From: Yponomeuta sedellus
Taxonomy: Eukaryota > Arthropoda > Insecta > Lepidoptera > Yponomeutidae
Assembly (NCBI GenBank): GCA_934045075.1
Contig: OW203726.1
Coordinates: 17,361,988-17,425,987 of the forward strand
Reading direction: 5' to 3'
Length of the DNA: 64,000 nt
Position numbers and translations under genes: made by a program. The notes under the pieces are model-generated. The model saw only the letters and a list, made by a program, of their open reading frames with translations. It was not told where the DNA came from and did no database searches. Positions 10,327-23,747 of the stretch are shown piece by piece (the stretch's first letter is position 1; each line of letters opens with the position of its first letter).

Positions 10327-10569
10327 GTACCACCGGTGGAGGCCAAAGGCCAAAAAAATTGCTCATCTGTGAATGGCATCGTGTCACGTAGATATTCAGG
10401 TCCCTGAGAAAAATCAAACATTTTGAAGTTTCTAATTGCCGGCCGAGTTATTGACGATTGATCAAGGCCAACTTTGTATGAACATTTTGTACTGAAAATC
10501 GATTTCCTATAGAAGCCCTCCGCAAGTACTGCCTGCCGCAAATACCTACCGGGTGAACGACCCGAGTCA

Positions 10570-11714
10570 TTATATATATATAAAGCTGCAATCCGGTATA
10601 CTCACTGATCTATTCATCCATACGTTTTCTCCGAAACGGTAAGATTTGGACGAAAATGATGTATGAGAAAGTTGTAGGAAATGTATGAATTACAGCCATC
10701 CTATGAAGCCGATTTTTGAATTTCGAACGCGTTCCACTACGCGAGGGTGCTAACTCTGTCGTTTACCGACCGATTTGGATGAAATTTTCACCCGGCCTTT
10801 TCTTCGACACGCCATTTTCGGTTCCGCCGACGGTCGTTCCAAATTCAAAATACCACCGGAGCTATAGCCCTCCGAAAATCGGCCTTTTTTCGACCTCTAC
10901 GCAAAAAAGTCGGCAGCCAACTGGGCGCATGCCAGGGACCAGCCGTAAACGGCATCGTGTCGTCAAAGGACCCAGGTATATGAGAAAAATCCGACATTCT
11001 GACATTTCAAGATGGCGGCCGAGATATTGGCTTTCAAAGGTGTCAAATTTACTATGGAGAATTTCTACAAAAAATTTGTACTGAAAATCATCTTTTTCGT
11101 AGAAAATCTTAATTTTTTTGTACCATCGATAGAGGCTAAGCGCCAAAATGAGTACTTGGCTGAGAATGGCGTCACCACGCCGAGGTGCTGTGGCATTCCA
11201 GTTGGCCATCGACCCATTAAAGTTTGAAAATCACCCACTTTAATAGAAAATTTTCACCCGAAATAGTTATTTTCATACAAAAATGCATTTCTTTAGTACC
11301 ACCGACGGAGGCCAAAGGCCGAAACTACTACTCGGCTGGGAGCGGCTACTCAGTGCCGAGGTGCTGTGGCATTTCAGTTGGCCATCGACTCATCAAAGTT
11401 TGAAAATCACCCACTTTAATAGAAAATTTTCACCCAAAATAGGACTTTTCATACAAAAATGCATTTTTTTAGTACCACCGGTGGAGGCCAAAGGCCAAAA
11501 AAATTGCTCATCTGTGAATGGCATCGTGTCACGTAGATATTCAGGTCCCTGAGAAAAATCAAACATTTTGAAATTTCTAATTGCGGGCCGAGTTATTGAC
11601 GATTGATCAAGGCCAACTTTGTATGAACTTTTTGTACTGAAAATCGATTTCCTATAGAAGCCCTCCGCAAGTACTGCCTGCCGCAAATACCTACCGGGTG
11701 AACGACCCGAGTCA
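10570..11714 (+). repeat. T unit, two-step, hybrid leader h4 (1145 bp)
   Basis: G-type leader joined to T core. Monomer steps are at 11120, 11296 and 11472. The tail has private changes, GCGGGCCGAG (for GCCGGCCGAG) near 11584 and GAACTTTTTG near 11625. Confidence 0.9.
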
Positions 11715-13914
11715 TTATATATATATAAAGCTACAATGCGATATACTCACTGATCTAACATAATACGTTTTCTCGGAAATGGCACGATTTGGATGAAAAT
11801 GATGTATGACAAAGTTGTAGGGAATGTAAGATATACGGCCATCCTATGGAGCCGATTTTTGAATTTCGAACGCGTTCCACTACGCGAGGGTGCTAACTCT
11901 GTCGTTTACCGACCGATTTGGATGAAATTTTCACCCGGCCTTTTCTTCGACACGCCATTTTCGGTTCCGCCGACGGTCGTTCCAAATTCAAAATACCACC
12001 GGAGATATAGCCCTCCGAAAATCGGCCTTTTTTCGACCTCTACGCAAAAAAGTCGGCAGCCAACTGGGCGCATGCCAGGGACCAGCCGTAAACGGCATCG
12101 TGTCGTCAAAGGACCCAGGTATATGAGAAAAATCCGACATTCTGACATTTCAAGATGGCGGCTGAGATATTGGCTTTCAAAGGTGTCAAATTTACTATGG
12201 AGAATTTCTACAAAAAATTTGTACTGAAAATCATCTTTTTCGTAGAAAATCTTAATTTTTTTGTACCATCGACAGAGGCTAAGCGCCAAAATGAGTACTT
12301 GGCTGAGAATGGCGTCACCACGCCGAGGTGCTGTGGCATTCCAGTTGGCCATCGACTCATTAAAGTTTGAAAATCACGCACTATAATAGAAAAATTTCAC
12401 CCGAAATAGTTATTTTCATACAAAAATGCGTTTCTTTAGTACCACCGACGGAGGCCAAAGGCCGAAACTACTACTCGGCTGGGAGCGGCTACTCAGTGCC
12501 GAGGTGCTGTAGCATTCCAGTTGGCCATCGACCCATTAAAGTTTGAAAATCACCCACTTTAATAGAAAAAATTCACCCGAAATAGTTATTTTCATACAAA
12601 AATGCATTTCTTTAGTACCACCGACGGAGGCCAAAGGCCGAAACTACTACTCGGCTGGGAGCGGCTACTCAGTGCCGAGGTGCTGTAGCATTCCAGTTGG
12701 CCATCGACCCATTAAAGTTTGAAAATCACCCACTTTAATAGAAAAAATTCACCCGAAATAGTTATTTTCATACAAAAATGCATTTCTTTAGTACCACCGA
12801 CGGAGGCCAAAGGCCGAAACTACTACTCGGCTGGGAGCGGCTACTCAGTGCCGAGGTGCTGTGGCATTCCAGTTGGCCATCGACTCATTAAAGTTTGAAA
12901 ATCACCCACTTTAATAGAAAAAATTCACCCGAAATAGTTATTTTCATACAAAAATGCATTTCTTTAGTACCACCGACGGAGGCCAAAGGCCGAAACTACT
13001 ACTCGGCTGGGAGCGGCTACTCAGTGCCGAGGTGCTGTGGCATTCCAGTTGGCCATCGACCCATTAAAGTTTGAAAATCACCCACTTTAATAGAAAAAAT
13101 TCACCCGAAATAGTTATTTTCATACAAAAATGCATTTCTTTAGTACCACCGACGGAGGCCAAAGGCCGAAACTACTACTCGGCTGGGAGCGGCTACTCAG
13201 TGCCGAGGTGCTGTGGCATTCCAGTTGGCCATCGACTCATTAAAGTTTGAAAATCACGCACTTTAATAGAAAATTTTCACCCGAAATAGGATTTTTCATA
13301 CAAAAATGCATTTCTTTAGTACCACCGACGGAGGCCAAAGGCCGAAACTACTACTCGGCTGGGAGCGGCTACTTAGTGCCGAGGTGCTGTGGCATTCCAG
13401 TTGGCCATCGACTCATCAAAGTTTGAAAATCACGCACTTTAATAGAAAATTTTCACCCGAAATAGGATTTTTCATACAAAAATGCATTTCTTTAGTACCA
13501 CCGACGGAGGCCAAAGGCCGAAACTACTACTCGGCTGGGAGCAGCTACTTAGTGCCGAGGTGCTGTGGCATTCCAGTTGGCCATCGACTCATTAAAGTTT
13601 GAAAATCACGCACTTTAATAGAAAATTTTCACCCGAAATAGGATTTTTCATACAAAAATGCATTTCTTTAGTACCACCGACGGAGGCCAAAGGTCAAAAA
13701 AATTACTCATCTGTGAATGGCATCGTGTCACGTAGATATTCAGGTCCCTGAGAAAAATCAAACATTTTGAAATTTCTAATTGCCGGCCGAGTTATTGACG
13801 ATTGATGAAGGCCAACTTTGTATGAACATTTTGTAATGAAAATCGATTTCCTCATAGAAGCCCTCCGCAAGTACTGCCTGCCGCAAATACCTACCGGGTG
13901 AACGACCCGAGTCA
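11715..13914 (+). repeat. T unit, class D, leader h3 (2200 bp)
   Basis: Eight 176-bp steps from 12263 to 13670. Class-D marks are GTAAGATATACGG in the leader, GGAGATATAGCC and ATCGACAGAGG in the core, and TTGTAATGAAAATCG plus CCTCATAGAAG in the tail. It matches the units at 17612 and 19812 in length and layout although two other units intervene. Confidence 0.92.
12263..13670 (+). repeat. Array of eight 176-bp monomers (D unit)
   Basis: Starts with the diverged ATCGACAGAGG monomer. CTACTCAGTG-type monomers follow, then three CTACTTAGTG or CAGCTACTTAG types. The same ordered series recurs from 18160 and 20360. Confidence 0.92.
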
Positions 13915-15763
13915 TTATATATATATAAAGCTGCAATCCGGTATACTCACTGATCTATTCATCCATACGTTTTCTCCGAAACGGTAAGATTTGGACGAAA
14001 ATGATGTATGAGAAAGTTGTAGGAAATGTATGAATTACAGCCATCCTATGAAGCCGATTTTTGAATTTCGAACGCGTTCCACTACGCGAGGGTGCTAACT
14101 CTGTCGTTTACCGACCGATTTGGATGAAATTTTCACCCGGCCTTTTCTTCGACACGCCATTTTCGGTTCCGCCGACGGTCGTTCCAAATTCAAAATACCA
14201 CCGGAGCTATAGCCCTCCGAAAATCGGCCTTTTTTCGACCTCTACGCAAAAAAGTCGGCAGCCAACTGGGCGCATGCCAGGGACCAGCCGTAAACGGCAT
14301 CGTGTCGTCAAAGGACCCAGGTATATGAGAAAAATCCGACATTCTGACATTTCAAGATGGCGGCTGAGATATTGGCTTTCAAAGGTGTCAAATTTACTAT
14401 GGAGAATTTCTACAAAAAATTTGTACTGAAAATCATCTTTTTCGTAGAAAATCTTAATTTTTTTGTACCATCGATAGAGGCTAAGCGCCAAAATGAGTAC
14501 TTGGCTGAGAATGGCGTCACCACGCCGAGGTGCTGTGGCATTCCAGTTGGCCATCGACCCATTAAAGTTTGAAAATCACCCACTTTAATAGAAAAATTTC
14601 ACCCGAAATAGTTATTTTCATACAAAAATGCATTTCTTTAGTACCACCGTTGGAGGCCAAAGGCCAAAACTACTACTCGGCTGGGAGCGGCTACTTAGTG
14701 CTGAGGTGCTGTGGCATTCCAGTTGGCCATCGACTCATTAAAGTTTGAAAATCACGCACTATAATAGAAAAAAATCACCCGAAATAGGATTTTTCATACA
14801 AAAATGCATTTCTTTAGTACCACCGACGGAGGCCAAAGGCCGAAACTACTACTCGGCTGGGAGCGGCTACTTAGTGCCGAGGTGCTGTGGCATTCCAGTT
14901 GGCCATCGACCCATTAAAGTTTGAAAATCACGCACTTTAATAGAAAAAAATCACCCGAAATAGGATTTTTCATACAAAAATGCATTTCTTTAGTACCACT
15001 GACGGAGGCCAAAGGCCGAAACTACTACTCGGCTGGGAGCGGCTACTTAGTGCCGAGGTGCTGTGGCATTCCAGTTGGCCATCGACCCATTAAAGTTTGA
15101 AAATCACGCACTTTAATAGAAAAAAATCACCCGAAATAGGATTTTTCATACAAAAATGCATTTCTTTAGTACCACTGACGGAGGCCAAAGGCCGAAACTA
15201 CTACTCGGCTGGGAGCGGCTACTTAGTGCCGAGGTGCTGTGGCGTTCCAGTTGGCCATCGACCCATTAAAGTTTGAAAATCACGCACTTTAATAGAAAAT
15301 TTTCACACGAAATAGGATTTTTCATACAAAAATGCATTTCTTTAGTACCACCGACGGAGGCCAAAGGCCGAAACTACTACTCGGCTGGGAGCGGCTACTC
15401 AGTGCCGAGGTGCTGTAGCATTCCAGTTGGCCATCGACTCATCAAAGTTTGAAAATCACCCACTTTAATAGAAAAAAATCACCCGAAATAGGAATTTTCA
15501 TACAAAAATGCATTTTTTTAGTACCACAGGTGGAGGCCAAAGGCCAAAAAAATTGCTCATCTGTGAATGGCATCGTGTCACGTAGATATTTAGGTCCCTG
15601 AGAAAAATCAAACATTTTGAAATTTCCAATTGCCGGCCGAGTTATTGACGATTGATCAAGGCCAACTTTGTATGAACATTTTGTACTGAAAATCGATTTC
15701 CTATAGAAGCCCTCCGCAAGTACTGCCTGCCGCAAATACCTACCGGGTGAACGACCCGAGTCA
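13915..15763 (+). repeat. T unit, six-step, hybrid leader h4 (1849 bp)
   Basis: G-type leader on a T core. Monomers start at 14465, 14641 (CCGTTGG), 14817, 14993 and 15169 (both GTACCACTGACGG), 15345 and 15521 (GTACCACAGG). The adjacent twin CACTGACGG monomers suggest a local single-monomer duplication. Private changes are GTGCTGAGG near 14698 and GGCGTTCC near 15242. Confidence 0.91.
14465..15520 (+). repeat. Array of six 176-bp monomers
   Basis: Contains twin monomers with GTACCACTGACGG (14993, 15169) and AAAAAAATCACCC in their A/T section, a form confined to this unit. Confidence 0.91.
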
Positions 15764-17611
15764 TTATATATATATAAAGCTACAATGCGATATACTCACT
15801 GATCTAACATAATACGTTTTCTCGGAAATGGCACGATTTGGATGAAAATGATGTATGACAAAGTTGTAGGGAATGTAAGATATACGGCCATCCTATGGAG
15901 CCGATTTTTGAATTTCGAACGCGTTCCACTACGCGAGGGTGCTAACTCTGTCGTTTACCGACCGATTTGGATGAAATTTTCACCCGGCCTTTTCTTCGAC
16001 ACGCCATTTTCGGTTCCGCCGACGGTCGTTCCAAATTCAAAATACCACCGGAGATATAGCCCTCCGAAAATCGGCCTTTTTTCGACCTCTACGCAAAAAA
16101 GTCGGCAGCCAACTGGGCGCATGCCAGGGACCAGCCGTAAACGGCATCGTGTCGTCAAAGGACCCAGGTATATGAGAAAAATCCGACATTCTGACATTTC
16201 AAGATGGCGGCTGAGATATTGGCTTTCAAAGGTGTCAAATTTACTATGGAGAATTTCTACAAAAAATTTGTACTGAAAATCATCTTTTTCGTAGAAAATC
16301 TTAATTTTTTTGTACCATCGACAGAGGCTAAGCGCCAAAATGAGTACTTGGCTGAGAATGGCGTCACCACGCCGAGGTGCTGTGGCATTCCAGTTGGCCA
16401 TCGACTCATTAAAGTTTGAAAATCACGCACTATAATAGAAAAATTTCACCCGAAATAGTTATTTTCATACAAAAATGCGTTTCTTTAGTACCACCGACGG
16501 AGGCCAAAGGCCGAAACTACTACTCGGCTGGGAGCGGCTACTCAGTGCCGAGGTGCTGTAGCATTCCAGTTGGCCATCGACCCATTAAAGTTTGAAAATC
16601 ACCCACTTTAATAGAAAAAATTCACCCGAAATAGTTATTTTCATACAAAAATGCATTTCTTTAGTACCACCGACGGAGGCCAAAGGCCGAAACTACTACT
16701 CGGCTGGGAGCGGCTACTCAGTGCCGAGGTGCTGTAGCATTCCAGTTGGCCATCGACCCATTAAAGTTTGAAAATCACCCACTTTAATAGAAAAAATTCA
16801 CCCGAAATAGTTATTTTCATACAAAAATGCATTTCTTTAGTACCACCGACGGAGGCCAAAGGCCGAAACTACTACTCGGCTGGGAGCGGCTACTCAGTGC
16901 CGAGGTGCTGTGGCATTCCAGTTGGCCATCGACTCATTAAAGTTTGAAAATCACGCACTTTAATAGAAAATTTTCACCCGAAATAGGATTTTTCATACAA
17001 AAATGCATTTCTTTAGTACCACCGACGGAGGCCAAAGGCCGAAACTACTACTCGGCTGGGAGCGGCTACTTAGTGCCGAGGTGCTGTGGCATTCCAGTTG
17101 GCCATCGACTCATCAAAGTTTGAAAATCACGCACTTTAATAGAAAATTTTCACCCGAAATAGGATTTTTCATACAAAAATGCATTTCTTTAGTACCACCG
17201 ACGGAGGCCAAAGGCCGAAACTACTACTCGGCTGGGAGCAGCTACTTAGTGCCGAGGTGCTGTGGCATTCCAGTTGGCCATCGACTCATTAAAGTTTGAA
17301 AATCACGCACTTTAATAGAAAATTTTCACCCGAAATAGGATTTTTCATACAAAAATGCATTTCTTTAGTACCACCGACGGAGGCCAAAGGTCAAAAAAAT
17401 TACTCATCTGTGAATGGCATCGTGTCACGTAGATATTCAGGTCCCTGAGAAAAATCAAACATTTTGAAATTTCTAATTGCCGGCCGAGTTATTGACGATT
17501 GATGAAGGCCAACTTTGTATGAACATTTTGTAATGAAAATCGATTTCCTCATAGAAGCCCTCCGCAAGTACTGCCTGCCGCAAATACCTACCGGGTGAAC
17601 GACCCGAGTCA
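15764..17611 (+). repeat. T unit, class D short form, leader h3 (1848 bp)
   Basis: Identical in plan to the 2200-bp D units but exactly 352 bp (two monomers) shorter, with six steps from 16312 to 17367. The missing monomers come from the run of CTACTCAGTG-type monomers, which points to unequal exchange inside the array. Confidence 0.92.
16312..17367 (+). repeat. Array of six 176-bp monomers (short D unit)
   Basis: Same monomer order as the eight-step D arrays with two neighbouring monomers absent and the period otherwise intact. Confidence 0.91.
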
Positions 17612-19811
17612 TTATATATATATAAAGCTACAATGCGATATACTCACTGATCTAACATAATACGTTTTCTCGGAAATGGCACGATTTGGATGAAAATGAT
17701 GTATGACAAAGTTGTAGGGAATGTAAGATATACGGCCATCCTATGGAGCCGATTTTTGAATTTCGAACGCGTTCCACTACGCGAGGGTGCTAACTCTGTC
17801 GTTTACCGACCGATTTGGATGAAATTTTCACCCGGCCTTTTCTTCGACACGCCATTTTCGGTTCCGCCGACGGTCGTTCCAAATTCAAAATACCACCGGA
17901 GATATAGCCCTCCGAAAATCGGCCTTTTTTCGACCTCTACGCAAAAAAGTCGGCAGCCAACTGGGCGCATGCCAGGGACCAGCCGTAAACGGCATCGTGT
18001 CGTCAAAGGACCCAGGTATATGAGAAAAATCCGACATTCTGACATTTCAAGATGGCGGCTGAGATATTGGCTTTCAAAGGTGTCAAATTTACTATGGAGA
18101 ATTTCTACAAAAAATTTGTACTGAAAATCATCTTTTTCGTAGAAAATCTTAATTTTTTTGTACCATCGACAGAGGCTAAGCGCCAAAATGAGTACTTGGC
18201 TGAGAATGGCGTCACCACGCCGAGGTGCTGTGGCATTCCAGTTGGCCATCGACTCATTAAAGTTTGAAAATCACGCACTATAATAGAAAAATTTCACCCG
18301 AAATAGTTATTTTCATACAAAAATGCGTTTCTTTAGTACCACCGACGGAGGCCAAAGGCCGAAACTACTACTCGGCTGGGAGCGGCTACTCAGTGCCGAG
18401 GTGCTGTAGCATTCCAGTTGGCCATCGACCCATTAAAGTTTGAAAATCACCCACTTTAATAGAAAAAATTCACCCGAAATAGTTATTTTCATACAAAAAT
18501 GCATTTCTTTAGTACCACCGACGGAGGCCAAAGGCCGAAACTACTACTCGGCTGGGAGCGGCTACTCAGTGCCGAGGTGCTGTAGCATTCCAGTTGGCCA
18601 TCGACCCATTAAAGTTTGAAAATCACCCACTTTAATAGAAAAAATTCACCCGAAATAGTTATTTTCATACAAAAATGCATTTCTTTAGTACCACCGACGG
18701 AGGCCAAAGGCCGAAACTACTACTCGGCTGGGAGCGGCTACTCAGTGCCGAGGTGCTGTGGCATTCCAGTTGGCCATCGACTCATTAAAGTTTGAAAATC
18801 ACCCACTTTAATAGAAAAAATTCACCCGAAATAGTTATTTTCATACAAAAATGCATTTCTTTAGTACCACCGACGGAGGCCAAAGGCCGAAACTACTACT
18901 CGGCTGGGAGCGGCTACTCAGTGCCGAGGTGCTGTGGCATTCCAGTTGGCCATCGACCCATTAAAGTTTGAAAATCACCCACTTTAATAGAAAAAATTCA
19001 CCCGAAATAGTTATTTTCATACAAAAATGCATTTCTTTAGTACCACCGACGGAGGCCAAAGGCCGAAACTACTACTCGGCTGGGAGCGGCTACTCAGTGC
19101 CGAGGTGCTGTGGCATTCCAGTTGGCCATCGACTCATTAAAGTTTGAAAATCACGCACTTTAATAGAAAATTTTCACCCGAAATAGGATTTTTCATACAA
19201 AAATGCATTTCTTTAGTACCACCGACGGAGGCCAAAGGCCGAAACTACTACTCGGCTGGGAGCGGCTACTTAGTGCCGAGGTGCTGTGGCATTCCAGTTG
19301 GCCATCGACTCATCAAAGTTTGAAAATCACGCACTTTAATAGAAAATTTTCACCCGAAATAGGATTTTTCATACAAAAATGCATTTCTTTAGTACCACCG
19401 ACGGAGGCCAAAGGCCGAAACTACTACTCGGCTGGGAGCAGCTACTTAGTGCCGAGGTGCTGTGGCATTCCAGTTGGCCATCGACTCATTAAAGTTTGAA
19501 AATCACGCACTTTAATAGAAAATTTTCACCCGAAATAGGATTTTTCATACAAAAATGCATTTCTTTAGTACCACCGACGGAGGCCAAAGGTCAAAAAAAT
19601 TACTCATCTGTGAATGGCATCGTGTCACGTAGATATTCAGGTCCCTGAGAAAAATCAAACATTTTGAAATTTCTAATTGCCGGCCGAGTTATTGACGATT
19701 GATGAAGGCCAACTTTGTATGAACATTTTGTAATGAAAATCGATTTCCTCATAGAAGCCCTCCGCAAGTACTGCCTGCCGCAAATACCTACCGGGTGAAC
19801 GACCCGAGTCA
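17612..19811 (+). repeat. T unit, class D, leader h3 (2200 bp)
   Basis: Eight monomer steps from 18160. First member of a 2200-bp tandem pair; every landmark recurs at +2200 in the next unit. Confidence 0.93.
18160..19567 (+). repeat. Array of eight 176-bp monomers (D unit)
   Basis: Matches the arrays at 12263 and 20360 monomer by monomer. Confidence 0.91.
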
Positions 19812-22011
19812 TTATATATATATAAAGCTACAATGCGATATACTCACTGATCTAACATAATACGTTTTCTCGGAAATGGCACGATTTGGATGAAAATGAT
19901 GTATGACAAAGTTGTAGGGAATGTAAGATATACGGCCATCCTATGGAGCCGATTTTTGAATTTCGAACGCGTTCCACTACGCGAGGGTGCTAACTCTGTC
20001 GTTTACCGACCGATTTGGATGAAATTTTCACCCGGCCTTTTCTTCGACACGCCATTTTCGGTTCCGCCGACGGTCGTTCCAAATTCAAAATACCACCGGA
20101 GATATAGCCCTCCGAAAATCGGCCTTTTTTCGACCTCTACGCAAAAAAGTCGGCAGCCAACTGGGCGCATGCCAGGGACCAGCCGTAAACGGCATCGTGT
20201 CGTCAAAGGACCCAGGTATATGAGAAAAATCCGACATTCTGACATTTCAAGATGGCGGCTGAGATATTGGCTTTCAAAGGTGTCAAATTTACTATGGAGA
20301 ATTTCTACAAAAAATTTGTACTGAAAATCATCTTTTTCGTAGAAAATCTTAATTTTTTTGTACCATCGACAGAGGCTAAGCGCCAAAATGAGTACTTGGC
20401 TGAGAATGGCGTCACCACGCCGAGGTGCTGTGGCATTCCAGTTGGCCATCGACTCATTAAAGTTTGAAAATCACGCACTATAATAGAAAAATTTCACCCG
20501 AAATAGTTATTTTCATACAAAAATGCGTTTCTTTAGTACCACCGACGGAGGCCAAAGGCCGAAACTACTACTCGGCTGGGAGCGGCTACTCAGTGCCGAG
20601 GTGCTGTAGCATTCCAGTTGGCCATCGACCCATTAAAGTTTGAAAATCACCCACTTTAATAGAAAAAATTCACCCGAAATAGTTATTTTCATACAAAAAT
20701 GCATTTCTTTAGTACCACCGACGGAGGCCAAAGGCCGAAACTACTACTCGGCTGGGAGCGGCTACTCAGTGCCGAGGTGCTGTAGCATTCCAGTTGGCCA
20801 TCGACCCATTAAAGTTTGAAAATCACCCACTTTAATAGAAAAAATTCACCCGAAATAGTTATTTTCATACAAAAATGCATTTCTTTAGTACCACCGACGG
20901 AGGCCAAAGGCCGAAACTACTACTCGGCTGGGAGCGGCTACTCAGTGCCGAGGTGCTGTGGCATTCCAGTTGGCCATCGACTCATTAAAGTTTGAAAATC
21001 ACCCACTTTAATAGAAAAAATTCACCCGAAATAGTTATTTTCATACAAAAATGCATTTCTTTAGTACCACCGACGGAGGCCAAAGGCCGAAACTACTACT
21101 CGGCTGGGAGCGGCTACTCAGTGCCGAGGTGCTGTGGCATTCCAGTTGGCCATCGACCCATTAAAGTTTGAAAATCACCCACTTTAATAGAAAAAATTCA
21201 CCCGAAATAGTTATTTTCATACAAAAATGCATTTCTTTAGTACCACCGACGGAGGCCAAAGGCCGAAACTACTACTCGGCTGGGAGCGGCTACTCAGTGC
21301 CGAGGTGCTGTGGCATTCCAGTTGGCCATCGACTCATTAAAGTTTGAAAATCACGCACTTTAATAGAAAATTTTCACCCGAAATAGGATTTTTCATACAA
21401 AAATGCATTTCTTTAGTACCACCGACGGAGGCCAAAGGCCGAAACTACTACTCGGCTGGGAGCGGCTACTTAGTGCCGAGGTGCTGTGGCATTCCAGTTG
21501 GCCATCGACTCATCAAAGTTTGAAAATCACGCACTTTAATAGAAAATTTTCACCCGAAATAGGATTTTTCATACAAAAATGCATTTCTTTAGTACCACCG
21601 ACGGAGGCCAAAGGCCGAAACTACTACTCGGCTGGGAGCAGCTACTTAGTGCCGAGGTGCTGTGGCATTCCAGTTGGCCATCGACTCATTAAAGTTTGAA
21701 AATCACGCACTTTAATAGAAAATTTTCACCCGAAATAGGATTTTTCATACAAAAATGCATTTCTTTAGTACCACCGACGGAGGCCAAAGGTCAAAAAAAT
21801 TACTCATCTGTGAATGGCATCGTGTCACGTAGATATTCAGGTCCCTGAGAAAAATCAAACATTTTGAAATTTCTAATTGCCGGCCGAGTTATTGACGATT
21901 GATGAAGGCCAACTTTGTATGAACATTTTGTAATGAAAATCGATTTCCTCATAGAAGCCCTCCGCAAGTACTGCCTGCCGCAAATACCTACCGGGTGAAC
22001 GACCCGAGTCA
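19812..22011 (+). repeat. T unit, class D, leader h3 (2200 bp)
   Basis: Second member of the 2200-bp pair, with eight steps from 20360. Its tail is joined to a G unit instead of another D unit. Confidence 0.93.
20360..21767 (+). repeat. Array of eight 176-bp monomers (D unit)
   Basis: Matches the array 2200 bp upstream at every landmark. Confidence 0.91.
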
Positions 22012-22530
22012 TTATATATATATAAAGCTACAATCCGGTATACTCACTGATCTATTCATCCATACGTTTTCTCGGAAACGGTAAGATTTGGACGAAAATG
22101 ATGTATGAGAAAGTTGTAGGAAATGTATGAATTACAGCCATCCTATGAAGCCGATTTTTGAATTTCGAACACGTTCCACTACGCGAGGGTGCTAACTCTG
22201 GCGTTTACCGACCGATTTGGATGAAAATTTGATAGAATGGTGATTTAGTAATCCGATTGAAAAAAAAAATTTTGGTTGTTCGAAATTCAAAATGGCGGCG
22301 CAGATATAGCCGACCCAAAAATCGACCTTTGCGCAAAAAAGTCGGCAGCCAACTGGGCATATGCTGGAGATATGCCGTAAACGGCATCGCGTTGCCAAAG
22401 GACCCAGGTATATGAGAAAAATCCGACATCTTGGAATTTCAAGATGGCGTCCGAGATATTGATGATTGAAAATGACAAATTTTTGTATGGAGATTTAGTA
22501 CTAAAATTGACTTTTCAATAGAGAAATGAG

Positions 22531-23142
22531 ACAAACTTGCGAGGCCGGAGGCCGAGCTTCGCGAAGCGGGCACAAAAAGTTCTGCCGCGGCGAGGCCGAA
22601 GGCCGAGCTCCGTTTTGGCCGAGGCCAAAGGCCGAGACCATACAAATTGCGGCGCACAAGTACCAGCGCAAGAGCAAAAAGGGACAAACTTGCGAGGCCG
22701 CAGGCCGAGCTCCGCGGAGCGGGCACGAGAAATCCCGCCGCGGCGAGGCCGAAGGCCGAGCTCCGTCCAGGCCGAGGCCGAAGGCCGAGAACGTTCAGGT
22801 TACGGCGGACAAGTACCAGCGCAAGAGCAAAGAGGGACAAACTTGCGAGGCCGAAGGCCGAGCTCCGCGGAGCGGGCACTAAGAACCCCGCTGCGGCGAG
22901 GCCGAAGGCCGAGCTTCGTCCAGGCCGAGGCCGAAGGCCGAGACCGTTTAGTTTACGGCACACAAGTGCCAGCGCAAGAGCAAAAAGAGACAAACTTGCG
23001 AGGCCGGAGGCCGAGCTCCGCGGAGCGGGCACGAGAAACCCCGCCGCGGCGAGGCCGAAGGCCGAGCTCCGTCCAGGCCGAGGCCGAAGGCCGAGACCAT
23101 ACATGTTCCCATGCAACAATTCCCTACAATAAGTGTCTAGCG
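22531..23142 (+). repeat. Four 153-bp GC-rich repeats
   Basis: Starts at 22531, 22684, 22837 and 22990. 153 is a multiple of three, so several reading frames stay open across the array (to about 200 codons). These frames encode only arginine-, alanine-, proline- and glycine-rich repeats. Confidence 0.93.
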
Positions 23143-23194
23143 AGGCCCTAGGCCGAGCGCCGCGGAGAGCGCAGCTCGGAGCGGCTGGGGGTTG

Positions 23195-23228
23195 GCGCGC
23201 GTAAGCGCGCAGGGGGCTCGCCCCCTAG
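23195..23228 (+). other. Double-hairpin CTAG terminus of G unit
   Basis: Same two stems and CCCCCTAG as at 5430, unchanged in sequence, joined to the start of another G unit. Confidence 0.75.
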
Positions 23229-23747
23229 TTATATATATATAAAGCTACAATCCGGTATACTCACTGATCTATTCATCCATACGTTTTCTCGGAAACGGTA
23301 AGATTTGGACGAAAATGATGTATGAGAAAGTTGTAGGAAATGTATGAATTACAGCCATCCTATGAAGCCGATTTTTGAATTTCGAACACGTTCCACTACG
23401 CGAGGGTGCTAACTCTGGCGTTTACCGACCGATTTGGATGAAAATTTGATAGAATGGTGATTTAGTAATCCGATTGAAAAAAAAAATTTTGGTTGTTCGA
23501 AATTCAAAATGGCGGCGCAGATATAGCCGACCCAAAAATCGACCTTTGCGCAAAAAAGTCGGCAGCCAACTGGGCATATGCTGGAGATATGCCGTAAACG
23601 GCATCGCGTTGCCAAAGGACCCAGGTATATGAGAAAAATCCGACATCTTGGAATTTCAAGATGGCGTCCGAGATATTGATGATTGAAAATGACAAATTTT
23701 TGTATGGAGATTTAGTACTAAAATTGACTTTTCAATAGAGAAATGAG

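Larger units (their letters stand above)
6609..10569 (+). repeat. T unit with 18 monomer steps, hybrid leader h4 (3961 bp)
   Basis: The longest unit in the window. The first ~170 bp match the G-unit leader (ATTCATCC, GTAAGATTTGG, GTATGAATTACAGCC) and the rest is T-type core. Eighteen 176-bp steps run from 7159 to 10326 (3168 bp), the last sixteen as a four-monomer higher-order repeat. The length equals 968 + 17 x 176 plus 1 bp. Confidence 0.93.
17612..22011 (+). repeat. 2200-bp class-D tandem duplication
   Basis: Two 2200-bp D units are adjacent and show no difference by eye. A third equal-length copy lies at 11715. The event copied leader, core, eight monomers and tail together. Confidence 0.92.
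22012..23228 (+). repeat. GC-rich G unit, subtype 2 (1217 bp)
   Basis: h4 leader, then the G-type core. Four 153-bp repeats start at 22531, 22684, 22837 and 22990, followed by the double-hairpin CTAG end. Subtype marks against the G units at 4400 and 60549 are CTGGCGTTTACC near 22197, GATTTAGTAATCC near 22243, and GATGGCGTCC near 22444, which breaks the second YY1-like site. Confidence 0.92.

Noticed and set aside
7674..10407. Series of 98-codon frames every 176 bp
   Set aside because: Each spans about 1.7 monomers and simply repeats with the satellite. 176 is not a multiple of three, so no long protein can be formed.
22439..23151. Long overlapping frames (118-226 codons) on both strands of the GC-rich arrays
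   Set aside because: 153 is divisible by three and the GC-rich repeat lacks stops, so several frames stay open by chance. The products are low-complexity and one frame is cut by a stop in the tandem copy (24114).
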